The translations under genes and the position numbers were made by a program. From Ciborinia camelliae (Eukaryota; Ascomycota; Leotiomycetes; Helotiales; Sclerotiniaceae), in NCBI GenBank assembly GCA_025890175.1, contig JANPYM010000007.1, positions 673,387 to 737,386 of the forward strand: a stretch of 64,000 nucleotides of DNA. The letters are read 5' to 3'. Every line of letters begins with the position of its first letter. Position 1 is the stretch's first letter. Positions 26,549 through 40,250 of the stretch are shown piece by piece. The notes under the pieces were generated by a model. That model made no database searches. It saw only the letters and a program-made list of their open reading frames with translations, and was not told where the DNA came from.

Positions 26549-26724
26549 TGTTGAGAGTAGCCAGGGCCGTATGAGCCGTACGGACCGCGAAGCGGCCCGT
26601 AGGCCTAATACGGCTTAGCGCCCTATCTTAAGCTTAAATAGCATACAAGGTTCAACCTTAGTTCTATAGTAATTTCAAATAACATCACACAACTTGCACC
26701 TTCACGTGATCTACCTTTTCAACA
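26549..26724 (+). mobile_element. Solo LTR of Copia-B family, 176 bp, TSD AAATT
   Basis: It begins TGTTGAGAGTAGCC and ends CTTTTCAACA, flanked by AAATT at 26544-26548 and 26725-26729. It keeps normal GC content (CGTACGGACCGCGAAGCGG-type core) and gives the best view of the un-RIPed sequence of the LTRs at 35393, 37114 and 50646. Confidence 0.85.
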
Positions 26725-26729
26725 AAATT

Positions 26730-29700
26730 AATAAAATAAAAATAAAATTTATAATCAAAATATAAAATAATATAAATAAAATATTAATTAATTAAAATGT
26801 ATTATATAAAATATAACAACAAATTTAATAAATATAATATTTAAAACAAAATATTAAAAAGATATATAAATAATAATATAATTTATAAATATAAAAATTA
26901 TAAAAAATATAATTATAAATTTATATAAATTCTAAATATTCTATAATATTATATTTTATTTATAAAATGTTTTTAATTATATTAATTAATATATATAATC
27001 AAAAAATATTATTATTATATTAAATAAAATTATTTTTGAAATAAAAATTAAATTAAATTATATTATCATTTAATTTTACATTTCTTTTTAATTACAAAAT
27101 TATTATACAAAATATTTTATCTTTTTTATATTTTTGTATTAATTAATTTCAAAAATCTATAATAAATTTAATTAAAATAATAGTATATTAATATTTAATA
27201 ATATAATTAAAATTTAATTTTAAAAACAAAAATAAATAGTCTTTATTAAATAATTAAAAAAAAGTATTTAATCTGATATACTTTTTATCAAACTTATAAA
27301 AAAAAAAAAAAATCAAATTATTATAAATATATATTAATATATATAAAAACAAAATTCAAATAATTCATACTTTTAATTTATAAAATTCTTTAATAAATAA
27401 TATGAATAATAATTTTATAATTTGTAAAAATATAAAAAAAGGAAAAAGTTAATTTAATTAAATAATAAACTTTTTGTATTACCCAAATAATACCTAATAT
27501 TTTAAATTTTATAATTTATAGTTTTTTGTTTTGCTAAATATAGTATATAATTAAAAAACAAAATTAATTAAATATTCGTTTTTTTGGATTAATTCCATTT
27601 ATGAACAATAATTTTATTCTATATATAATAAATTATAATATTAATATTAAATTTAAAAAACAATTGATATTAATATAAAAAATATAATTAATAAAATTTG
27701 TATATACCAAAATATTAAATTATAACAATTTATTTTTAATTATATTAAAAAATTGTTTTTTGTTAAAAATAAAAAAATTGTTTTTATTTATTATAATAAA
27801 TTAATAAATATAATATAAAAAAAAATATATTAATAAAATTATTCAATTAATTTAATAAAATGTTTAAACTAAATTAAAAAAATTAAATAATTTAGATTAA
27901 AAATAATTTTTATTTTATTTACAATAATTATTATATTGAAATTATTTAAATATTAATTAAATAAATATATAAATAAAAAAACAAAATAATATTTAAATAA
28001 TTTTAATAAAATATATTAAAAAAATATTAAAAATAAAATAAATATTTTTTAAAATTATAAAATTAAATAATAATATTATTAATATATTTTTAAACAAAAT
28101 TTTAAAAGAAATAAAGCAATTAATCAATTTATTGTTATATAAAAAAAATAAAGTTTTTAAATCCTATAACAATAATATTAAATTATTTTTATTTATAATA
28201 AAAAATAATAATAAATTTCAAACAATTTTTTATAATTATAAATTATTAATAAAGAAAAAATATAATTTATAATAAAAATAAATTTTATATTTATAATTAA
28301 GTTTAATATATTTTATTAAATCAAAATAAAATAAATATTAATAATAACTTTTTAATTAAAATTTTATAAATTAATAATTATTTGTTTTTTAAAAAAATGT
28401 TTTTATTTAATTATAAATTATATAATAACAAAAACAAAAGTTTCAAATAATATAATTTTTTTAATTTAAAATATATAATTTATTTTATAAAATAAATTGA
28501 ATATTTAATTAATTATATTATATTAATAAATATTAATAAAATATATATATTATTTTTTATATTAAAAACAATTCTGTTATTTATTTTAAAATAAAATAAT
28601 TATTTATTTATTTTTTGAAATATTTATAGTTATATTTGTATTATAAAAAATATTATTGAATTTTTGAAGAAAGTTAATTAGATTTTTTGTTTAACAAAAA
28701 ATTTTAATATTATAAATAATAATATTATTTTTAAATTTGATTTTTCGGTTAGTGTTTGATTTAAAATCGAAAAACTTAATATTTTGTTTAAATAAAATAA
28801 ATTTAATAAAAGTGTTTAAATTTTATATAATTTTTTTATAAAATATGTTAGATAAAATAAATATTTTATTATTTATTATATAAATTTTATTAAGTTATTA
28901 ATTATAAGGTATTGTAATAGGGTAATTAAAATTATTTCAAATTATAATTTTTTGGATATAAAAATTAAGAATATATAAGAATAAGAATAAAGATTATTGT
29001 TATTTAAAATTAAAAAGTATATTATAATTTTTATTTTAAATAAATTAAATTATTAAGTAAAAAATGTTATATATGGATATAAATATTATAATAATAATGA
29101 ATATAAAATAAAATTATTGAAACGTTTTTTGGATATAAATATTTATTAGAATATTGATTTAATAGATATTAATTTAAAATAATTTTTTAAAATAATTAAT
29201 TTAATATTATTTTAAAATTAAAATATTTATATTGATAAACAAATTAATTTTAAATTTTTTTATAAAATAAAATTTGCAAATAATTTTAATTTATTTAAAT
29301 TTTTTAATTTTGATATTTGTTTTGGGAATATATAAATCAAAAATAATATATTAATTAGTTATATAATAATTATTAATTATATTTTATATTATAAATAATT
29401 TTGTTATTATATAAATTTTTTGTTTTAATAATTTTTATAAAAAAAATTTGAAATTGATATATAAGGAAGTATATTTAAAGTTTTAATAAATAAAGATTGT
29501 TTTATTAATATTTATAAATTGTATATAAACTTTTATATAAAAAGATTTTTAATAATTAAATTTAATGTTAATTTTAATAATCAAAATATTGAATTAAGTA
29601 ATTAAAAAAATCTTCTTAATAATTATAATATATATAAAAAAAAATTAAAAAAAAAGTCAAAAACATTTTTTTTGATTTTAAAAAAATAATTATTTTATTC

Positions 29701-31583
29701 AAAATAGTAAAAGAGATTATTATTAATTGAAAATATAATTGTATATATTTTGTATATATAATAAGTTAAAATTGTAAATGGCATAAAATTGTTAATGTAA
29801 TAATTAAATTTATAATTTTTAATTTTATTATTATTTAAAATAATATTATTAATTTATTAATAATATTTATTTTATTTTTAATGTTTTTTAATTAAATTAT
29901 TTATTTTATTGTTTTTAATATATATATAATTATTATTAAATTTTTTTTGAATTATTGTTTTATTTAAATTAAAAGAGGATTAATTTGTTTATTTAAAAAA
30001 TAATTAATTAAAGTTTTGTTTTATAAAAAAATTTTAAAGTTATTATTGTTAAAAAGTTTATAAATAAGTATATATATTATTAATAAATATATTTTTTTTG
30101 TTTGGATTTGTAATAAGTAATGTATATTATATAAATAACGTTATAAAGAAATTAATAAATTGAAAAGAATTTAAATAAAATCTAAATCGAAAAATATAAA
30201 AAATTTTAAATTTATAAAATATTAACGATTTATTTTAAAATTGAAAAAATGAATGTTTTTTTAAAAAATAAATTGGTAAAATATTAATATATTAAATTTT
30301 AATGTTATTTTGTATTTATCTTATATTGTTTATAATTTGTTTTATATAAAAGTTTGGAAATGTAGGATTTTGCAGGAAATATATATTAAATTAATTATTT
30401 TAATATTATTACAAAAATAATATAAATAATTTAATAATATTTTTTTTTTTTTTGGTTTTAAAATATTAAAGTATAATGAAAAGTTAATATATTATTAAGT
30501 TTTTAGAAAAATATATTATATATTTATAATTTAAATATTTTTAATATTAATTTATAATGTATTAAAATTTTTAGAAAATTTTTATTATTATTAATAATTT
30601 TAAATAGAATATTTAATATTATAAAATTTATTAAATATTTAAATAATAAATAGTTTAAAACATTTTTGAAAATAAATTTAAATTTTTTTTTAATATTTTG
30701 TTTATAATATAATTAAAATGTATATTAATTAATAATTTGTTATTTTATTAAATAAACATTTTATTAAAAAAAGAATTATTAATAATATTATAAATATTTA
30801 TTTATTTATTAAAATTAAATAATATAATAATTTATTAACAAAAAATATATATATTGCGAAAAATTATTTTACTATTATATTTAAAAATTTCCTTTTTTGG
30901 TTAATCCAAAAAGAAATTTAAATAAAAATAATTTAATTTAAAAAATTTAATTTTTTATTTATTTATATTAAAATTTGTAATTTGAAAAAAAATTATAAAT
31001 TGTATAAGATTATTATTAAATAAAACTATTTATATTGAAATTATTATTTTTAAAAAAAATATAATAAATTTATCAATATTTAAAAAAAAAAAATCTAATT
31101 CTTTATATATTAAAATCCAATCTTTTATAACAATACAAAAAACTTTTTTTCATTTATTAATTTAATTAATATTATAAATAAAAATGATTGTATCTAAAAT
31201 AAAATAAAGATTAATAAACTTTTAAAATTCAAAATAAAAATTATCGATAATAAATTATTATATATAAAATAAATTTCAATTATGAAATAATAAAAACTAA
31301 TATATAAATTAAATATACAAAAAAAAAATATTAAAAATGTTAAATAAAGATTTTATATTAAAAATAAAAATATAAAAAAAAGAAAATTTATATATTTAAA
31401 ATATAAAAAAAAAAAAATTTGTATTTTTGTTTTATATAAGTTTAATTTAAAATATTTTGTATATTTATAAAATAAATAAAAATATCGAAAACTTTTTAAA
31501 AAAATCTTTTTTTAATATAAAAGAAATAAAAAGTTTGTTTTTTTTTGATTTGTTCTAATTTTTTATTTAGGATTTGTTATTAT
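26730..31583. other. RIPed DNA, probably internal region of element E
   Basis: Extremely AT-rich with no coding signal I can assign. Its position between the left LTR of E and element A suggests degraded gag-pol of E, which is inference from layout only. Confidence 0.5.
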
Positions 31584-31588
31584 ATATT

Positions 31589-31811
31589 TGTTGTGACAGG
31601 GGTCACCCCTATCAGTTACGTAACCCTATTACGTAATTTCGTCTGCGCACACGTTGGCGCGGGCTAGGCGCGGCATGTATTTATATTAGGATACTTTTAT
31701 TTGTACTTTTTTAACTAGAATATTATTAATATTATAACAAATTTTATATTTATTATTGCTGATTATTTTATTATTATATATATATATTTATTATCCTAAA
31801 ATAAACCAATA
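31589..31811 (+). mobile_element. LTR (family A), 223 bp, left LTR of element A
   Basis: It begins TGTTGTGACAGGGGTCACC and ends ATAAACCAATA. It is homologous to the minus-strand solo LTR at 9061-9256. It is preceded by ATATT (31584-31588), and ATATT also follows the family-A end at 52293, so 31589-52293 may be one element of about 5 kb before later insertions. Confidence 0.65.
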
Positions 31812-33739
31812 TTAATTAATGAATTTTATAAATTAGAAATTTAGATTATAATTAGAAAAAGTTCAATTTTATTATTATAAAACATTATTAACATTTATAC
31901 GTAAACGATTTAATTAAATGCTAATAAACATTTTTTATAAAATTAAAAAAAATTCAAAAGATTTTAAGTTTTAACTATTTTGATACAAAAAGTATTATCA
32001 ATATTAAATATATCATTATAATTTAAATATACCATTCTCAACACAATATTATTTATTAAAAATTAAATTTTACATCTATTACATTTTAACTCGAATTAAA
32101 CAAAAATTATCATACCTTTTTTATTTACTTATTTATTTATATTTTTGAATATAATATAATTATTATAATTTTTTTCAAAAAAAATCGCAAACAAAATTTA
32201 TACATTTTTATTTTTATACTTTTTATTGATTTTTTATTAAAATCTAATTCTTTTAAAACATTTTACAAAAATCTATTATCTTTATATCTTTTATTTACTA
32301 TAAATTTAAATACCTTATTTTTCAATTTTATTTTATTTAATATTTACTTAAAACTTTTTGTAATTTCAAAAACTATTATATATAAACTTTATAAAAATAT
32401 TAAACAATTCGAATACTATAAATCCCCATTTAAAATAATTTATAATTATCTAATTATAATATACAAATTTCAAATTTTTATATTTTTTTTCGTTAAAACC
32501 TTATATTTTACTTTTTGTTAATTTACTCAATCAATAATAATTTTTTTATAAATTTAATCCAAAAAATTAACAAATCCTAAAATCTTAAAATTAATCAATA
32601 AATTTAAATCATTATTAATTCTTATAATCCCCAATTTATTTTTATTAAAACTAACTTCAAGATTTTTCATTAAAATAATTTTTAATATTCTAAAGAAATA
32701 CAAATTTAATAAATTACTTTTTAAAAACAAATTTAATTTATTAAAAACTTTTATATAAAATATTTAAAAAAAAAAATTTTTTAAACAAATTTAATATCAA
32801 AAAAAAAAGATTTATTAATATTAATTTTTTATATATTTTTAAAAACAATTTCAAATTATTTAATTTTAATATTTTTAAAAAAATTAATAAAATTAATTTA
32901 AACTATATACATATAAAATTTTAATATAACAAAATATATATTGATTTAAATATTAAAGCTTTTATTATTTTATTCAAATTATTATAATAAAAAAAATTTA
33001 TTAATTAAATTATAAAACAATTTTAATAAACAATTTATAAAGAAAAAAAAGTTTTGATTTTAAAAAATCAATTACTTTTTATATTTATATATTTTTATAT
33101 TTTTTATTCGCGTTTTTTTTATTTATTAATTAAATTTGAAATTATTAATTATTAATAAATTTTCCAAATTTTTTTTAAAACCAAAAAAAAATTCAATATA
33201 AACTTTTTTTAATTATTTATTTAATTTTAAATTATTTTTTGTATTAACAAAATTACATCAAAATTTGAATTATAATTATATTTGGAAATTTTAATTTAAA
33301 ATAAAGTATTTATAATTAATTAAAGAAATTTTAAAATTTACTTTATAATCATATTTTGTACAATCCCTAACCCCATAATTAATTATAATATTATAATATA
33401 TAAATATATTATGATTTATAAAAATCGATTTACATTAATATATAAATTTTTTGTTTTATAATATAAATTAATATAAAATAAATTTTATTAATAATATAAT
33501 ATTTTAAAAAAATATTTATATTTAATTTTTTTTTTTGGTTTTAAATAGATTTAACAAAATCAATTTTACTTTAAATAATAAAATTTTTTATTATTTATTT
33601 ATTAAAAATAATTTTTATTAAATTATAATTTATTATTTAATATTATTTTTTATAGAAATTGAAATTAATTATATAATTATATTTTATTATTTTATAATTT
33701 ATATATTGTTTAATTTTATAATATATTTACAATCTTATC

Positions 33740-33946
33740 TATTGAGGAATCAGGTCAGATAGTTTCCGGTCACATGATCAGGGATCACGTGGTAAGCTAT
33801 ACCGCATAGGGTATGGGGGAGTAGCATATAAGGGCAGCTGGGCTGCCACCAAATACATACTCCTTAGTCAAACCAATCTACTATAATTCTATCCTAGTAC
33901 TTCCTTCCTACCGTATTACTGGTCATCCCAGGATATACGATTAATA
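33740..33946. mobile_element. Solo LTR (family F), 207 bp, TSD TTATC
   Basis: It begins TATTGAGGAATCAGG and ends ACGATTAATA, flanked by TTATC at 33735-33739 and 33947-33951. It has near-normal base composition with TATA-like GCATATAAGG in the middle. It is a better-preserved relative of 12859-13066. Confidence 0.8.
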
Positions 33947-34543
33947 TTATCTTTATTTTTTTTAATTATATTATTTTTTTATTATATTATTTATCTAATT
34001 AAAAAACTAATATTTTAATATCAAAAATATTATAATTATATAATTAATATAAATAAATTATATTTTAATAATATAAAATATTTTAAAACAAATATTAATA
34101 ATTTTATTTACAAATATATAATTTTTATTAATATTTATAAATATTTATAAATTTCTATAATTAATAATTATAAATATTTTTGATTATATTAAAAAAATTA
34201 ATTTTAAATTATTATTATTATAATATTATTAAATTATTTATTATTTTTAATGTAATGTATATTTATATAATTATATATTTTGAAAATAAAAATTATTAAT
34301 AATTTATTTAAAATTAGTAATACAAAATAATATTATAATTAATTAAAAAATAATAATTAAATAAAATTTATAATAAATTTTTTAAATTTTTTTTTTATTA
34401 AATTAAAAGTTTTGTTTTATAAATTATTTTTGAATTTTTAAAATAAAATGTTTTTTTAAATTAAATTGTTTAATATTTATTGTATTATTAAGTTATATAA
34501 AATTGTATATATTTTTTTTATATTAAATTTTAATTTTTTTTAA

Positions 34544-36254
34544 TTAAATTTATAATTAAATATTATTAATTAAAAACAAATTAATAAGGGAATAAAACAA
34601 TTTTTTATAAATAAATGTTTTTATTATAATAAAAATTAATTATTATATAAAAATTTTAATAATTGTTTTTAATTATTTTTTTATAGATAATAATAGATAT
34701 ATAATAATTTGTAATATAAATTTTAATTATATTTTTGGTATAAAGATTTTAATATTTTTTATTTTGTTTGTTTAAAAAAAAATTATTATTTAAAAAATTA
34801 TTTAATTATAAAATAATGAAAAATCAAAAAAGATTATAAAAATTAAAAACGCAAAATCGTTTATTATATTATTATTATTAATATAATTAATAATTATATA
34901 AAACAAATTTGATTTAAGATTTTCGTTTAGAATATAAATATTAATATTATTATTATACAAAATTTATAGAAAAACCTTTTAGTTTTAATTTATATCAATT
35001 TTTTATTAATTTTTATTATTTAAACAAAATTTGTTAATTCAAAAAGAATTTATCCAATAATTTATAAAAATAATTTTTTTATATTTTATATAATTTAATA
35101 TAATATTATTTAATATATTTTTTAATTTTAAATAATATAATAAAAATTAATTTTATAATATTATAATTAATTTAAAAATATCAAAATATTTTATTATAAA
35201 GTTATAATAATTTTTGATTTTTTAAAAAATTTGTAATATTAAGTTTAATTAAAATATTATAAAAAATATAAATATTATATTTAGAATTAATTTTATTATA
35301 TTTATAAATTTTGTAATATTATTTCTATTAATTAATATAATCGAATTTTATATTATATTAATTAATATATTATTTTTTTTATTATTAATAAATGTTGAGA
35401 GTAGCCAGGGCCGTATAAGCCGTACGGACCGCGAAGCGGGCTGTAGGCTTAATACAGCTTAGCGCCCTATCTTAAGCTTAAATAGTATACAAAGTTCAAT
35501 TTTAATTTTATAATAATTTCAAATATATTATATAATTTATATTTTTATATAATTTATTTAATTTCAATAAATTATAAATCCGGATATATTAAATTGATAG
35601 ATAAGTTTTTGATTATTTTGATTTACTTATTTTATTTTATATTTTTTTTGTATTTTTATAGGATAAACAAAAGATTTAAAGTATTAAGCAAAAGAATATC
35701 GAATATAATAATAAAAAATTGATACTCAAAATATTGTAAAAAATTAATATTTATAAAAAAAAAATAATAAATCGAAAAGATTAATTTTTATAATTAAATT
35801 TTTTTCAAATTTATTTATAAATTCTATAACAATAATATTATATTTAAAAAAATTATAGAAAATCATAAAGTTTTTTATTATTAAGATTAAAAGCAATATT
35901 AAAAAAAAATAGGATAAAAAACCCAATTTACTTTTAGATTAATTTTAGGAAAAAAATATTTTTTATAATATTATATTAAGATTAAAAGGTTTAATATTTT
36001 GATTATTTTTTTTTATATAAAAAGATTTATTATTAACATAATAAAATTTATTAGTATTTAATATAGCTTTAAATTCTAATTTGGAAATTGTTATAATTTT
36101 TAATAATCTAATATTTTTATATAAGTTTTATTTTAAGAGAATAAAGAATTATAATATATAATTTAAAAATATTATAAATATTATTAAAATAAATGGTATA
36201 TTTAATTATTTTCAAATTTTAAAATTTATTAATTTTTATAATAAAACAAATAAT
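34544..36254. repeat. Left copy of 1.7-kb assembly duplication
   Basis: Identical to 36265-37977 except for two extra T residues in one homopolymer (near 35652 against 37373-37379). The copies abut the 10-N gap on either side. This is the pattern expected when two contig ends that overlap are scaffolded instead of merged. It contains a spurious extra copy (35393-35569) of the Copia-B left LTR. Confidence 0.9.
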
Positions 36255-36264
36255 NNNNNNNNNN
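36255..36264. other. Assembly gap of 10 N
   Basis: The only ambiguous bases in the window. The flanking duplication suggests a negative-size gap (overlap) rather than missing sequence. Confidence 1.
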
Positions 36265-37977
36265 TTAAATTTATAATTAAATATTATTAATTAAAAACAA
36301 ATTAATAAGGGAATAAAACAATTTTTTATAAATAAATGTTTTTATTATAATAAAAATTAATTATTATATAAAAATTTTAATAATTGTTTTTAATTATTTT
36401 TTTATAGATAATAATAGATATATAATAATTTGTAATATAAATTTTAATTATATTTTTGGTATAAAGATTTTAATATTTTTTATTTTGTTTGTTTAAAAAA
36501 AAATTATTATTTAAAAAATTATTTAATTATAAAATAATGAAAAATCAAAAAAGATTATAAAAATTAAAAACGCAAAATCGTTTATTATATTATTATTATT
36601 AATATAATTAATAATTATATAAAACAAATTTGATTTAAGATTTTCGTTTAGAATATAAATATTAATATTATTATTATACAAAATTTATAGAAAAACCTTT
36701 TAGTTTTAATTTATATCAATTTTTTATTAATTTTTATTATTTAAACAAAATTTGTTAATTCAAAAAGAATTTATCCAATAATTTATAAAAATAATTTTTT
36801 TATATTTTATATAATTTAATATAATATTATTTAATATATTTTTTAATTTTAAATAATATAATAAAAATTAATTTTATAATATTATAATTAATTTAAAAAT
36901 ATCAAAATATTTTATTATAAAGTTATAATAATTTTTGATTTTTTAAAAAATTTGTAATATTAAGTTTAATTAAAATATTATAAAAAATATAAATATTATA
37001 TTTAGAATTAATTTTATTATATTTATAAATTTTGTAATATTATTTCTATTAATTAATATAATCGAATTTTATATTATATTAATTAATATATTATTTTTTT
37101 TATTATTAATAAATGTTGAGAGTAGCCAGGGCCGTATAAGCCGTACGGACCGCGAAGCGGGCTGTAGGCTTAATACAGCTTAGCGCCCTATCTTAAGCTT
37201 AAATAGTATACAAAGTTCAATTTTAATTTTATAATAATTTCAAATATATTATATAATTTATATTTTTATATAATTTATTTAATTTCAATAAATTATAAAT
37301 CCGGATATATTAAATTGATAGATAAGTTTTTGATTATTTTGATTTACTTATTTTATTTTATATTTTTTTTGTATTTTTTTATAGGATAAACAAAAGATTT
37401 AAAGTATTAAGCAAAAGAATATCGAATATAATAATAAAAAATTGATACTCAAAATATTGTAAAAAATTAATATTTATAAAAAAAAAATAATAAATCGAAA
37501 AGATTAATTTTTATAATTAAATTTTTTTCAAATTTATTTATAAATTCTATAACAATAATATTATATTTAAAAAAATTATAGAAAATCATAAAGTTTTTTA
37601 TTATTAAGATTAAAAGCAATATTAAAAAAAAATAGGATAAAAAACCCAATTTACTTTTAGATTAATTTTAGGAAAAAAATATTTTTTATAATATTATATT
37701 AAGATTAAAAGGTTTAATATTTTGATTATTTTTTTTTATATAAAAAGATTTATTATTAACATAATAAAATTTATTAGTATTTAATATAGCTTTAAATTCT
37801 AATTTGGAAATTGTTATAATTTTTAATAATCTAATATTTTTATATAAGTTTTATTTTAAGAGAATAAAGAATTATAATATATAATTTAAAAATATTATAA
37901 ATATTATTAAAATAAATGGTATATTTAATTATTTTCAAATTTTAAAATTTATTAATTTTTATAATAAAACAAATAAT
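36265..37977. repeat. Right copy of 1.7-kb assembly duplication
   Basis: Partner of 34544-36254. Using this copy, Copia-B measures about 5.5 kb without its nested insertion, the usual size for Copia elements. Using the left copy would add an unexplained 1.7 kb. Confidence 0.9.
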
Positions 37978-39679
37978 TATAAAAATATTATTATTAGGAT
38001 AATTAATAAAATTTAATTTTAAAATAATTAAATTATTAAAAATTTTAAAATATAATATTATATTAAAAATTTTATTAATAATATTAAATTATTATTTATT
38101 AAAAAATATATAAAAATTAAAAATATATTAAAAAAATTTAAAAATTAATATAAAAAAATTGATTATTATTTATATATAAATAAATAAAATTGTTTTTTTA
38201 AAATAAATTTTAATAATTTTGATTTGATTAATAAATTTATTATAAAATATAAGTTTTATATAGTAAAATTAGTAGATTTAAATATTAAACTTTTTAATCT
38301 AAATTATTATATTTAGTTTATAATTAAAATTTTTAAATATCTTTTTATTTAAATTAATAAAAATTTATATTAAATTTGTTATAACGATAAAAATAAATTT
38401 CTAAGTCTTAAAAAACTTTTAATTGATTTTATTAATAAAATATAAAAAAAATAATAATTTTGATGATAATAAAATAATTTTGTTCGAAAATAAGATTTAA
38501 GAAACAAATTAAAATTAAAATAATAAATCTAAATTTAAAAAAGGAAAAAAATTGAAATTTTTAAAATTATTAAAATTATTATAATTTAGTATTAATAATA
38601 ATAAATATGATTATTACGATATATCTTTTATATTTAAATTTTATATAAATATTTATTTTAATAATTTAAAAAATATTATAATAAAGAAAATTTGAAAAAA
38701 AAAATATAAAAAAAAATAGGTATAATATAATAAATATAAAAAACTTAAGAATAAATTTGGAGGGAGTGGTGGTTTTGACTTTAGCTTTAACTTTGGCTTT
38801 AATTTTAGCTTTAATTCTAGCTTTAATATTAAAATAGATTTTGGAATAAAAATAAGTTTTTTTTTTTTATTATTGTTTGATTTTTTTCTAAATTTTTGTA
38901 TTTTAATTTTATATATAATATTATTAAATTTTTTAATTTTTTTAGTTAATAATAATTTCAATATAACTATATAGATTTTTTTTAATAATTAAATTATTTA
39001 AAATAATTATATATAAGAAATATAACTTTTCAATATAGATATTTTATTTTATTATTTATGGGATAGGGATAATTTTAAAATTTATTAAAAGCTTTTGGGT
39101 AAAAAAATAAATTTTTTAATATTAATATTAATAAATAATTTAATTGTTTTTAAAAAATTGGAATAATTATTTTTAAATATATTATATCAAATTATTTAAT
39201 TAATTTTATTTTTTTATTAAATAATTTTTATTTTATTAATTTATTTATTAAATTGTTTTTGGGATATAAAATATAAATTAAGGGAGGATATATATAATTT
39301 AATAAAAATAATAATAATTTAAATATAATTTATAATAAAGATTAAAATTATTTTTTTTAAATTAATTAATATCTTTATATTTTAATATTAAAAATATTAA
39401 TTATTTAAAAGATTTTATTAATTATTTTATTTTGTATTATAAATATTTAATTAATAAAGATATAATATAAATATTTTAAATATTTTTTTTTAAAAAATAT
39501 TAAAAATATTTAGAAAATTGTTTGGGATTTATTTTTAAAAAATTTAAATAATTATTTAAAGAATAAAATTTATAAGTTTTATAAATTTAAAAGATTTTAT
39601 TATATATAATAAAAAAATATAAATTTTTATATTATAAAGTTTTTCAAAAAAATAAATATTAATATTATTAAAATTTATT

Positions 39680-40250
39680 TTATTAATATTGATGAATATA
39701 AATATATAATTTTGTTTATTAATAATAATATTTATAAATGAATTATATTTATTTATAAAAAAAAAGGTGAGATTAAAAAGGCTATTTATATTATAAACAA
39801 ATAAATATTTATATAATATAAAATAATAATTTTAATATAAAAATTTAATAGGGATAATAAATATAAATAATATAAATTTAATTAAATAATTAAGGATTTA
39901 GGGTTTTATTTTAAATTTATGATTTTTTATATTTTAAATTAAAATAAAATATTTAAATATTTTATTTGTATAGTTCTTGATAAAGTATAATCTATTTTTA
40001 TTAAAATAATGGTTTTATATATTCTTTAATTAAAGATTTTTTGGGGTATAATTTATATTATAAATTAAATTATAATTTAATTTTTATTTAATAAAATTAT
40101 TTTATATAAAATTTATATAAATTATATTTATTTTAATATAAATAATTAATCAAATATTTTTTATTTATAAATATTTAATAATATTATTTATATTTATATT
40201 TTAAGGGAATATTATATTATAAACAAAAAGTTTGCTTTTCGGATTAAAAA
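39680..40250 (+). pseudogene. Copia-B integrase remains
   Basis: Translation starting near 39689 gives a degraded rve integrase pattern: IDEYKYIILFINNN, then YKKKGEIKKAIYIIN, then downstream a VLDKV-SIFIK...KIFWGIIYIIN stretch. This corresponds to the GYKY...FIDD, KKKSE...F and ER...SGLPKxLWGE regions of Copia integrases. Several codons for Asp, Gln and Trp have become Asn or stop through G-to-A or C-to-T. Recognition is by pattern only. Confidence 0.55.

Noticed and set aside
35744..35926. 60-codon minus frame, identical copy at 37467-37649
   Set aside because: AT-rich artefact; its apparent conservation comes only from the assembly duplication.
38653..38961. 102-codon Lys/Leu-rich minus frame
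   Set aside because: Arises from a degenerate TTTAGC/TTTAAC repeat at 38775-38835 in Copia-B internal DNA.
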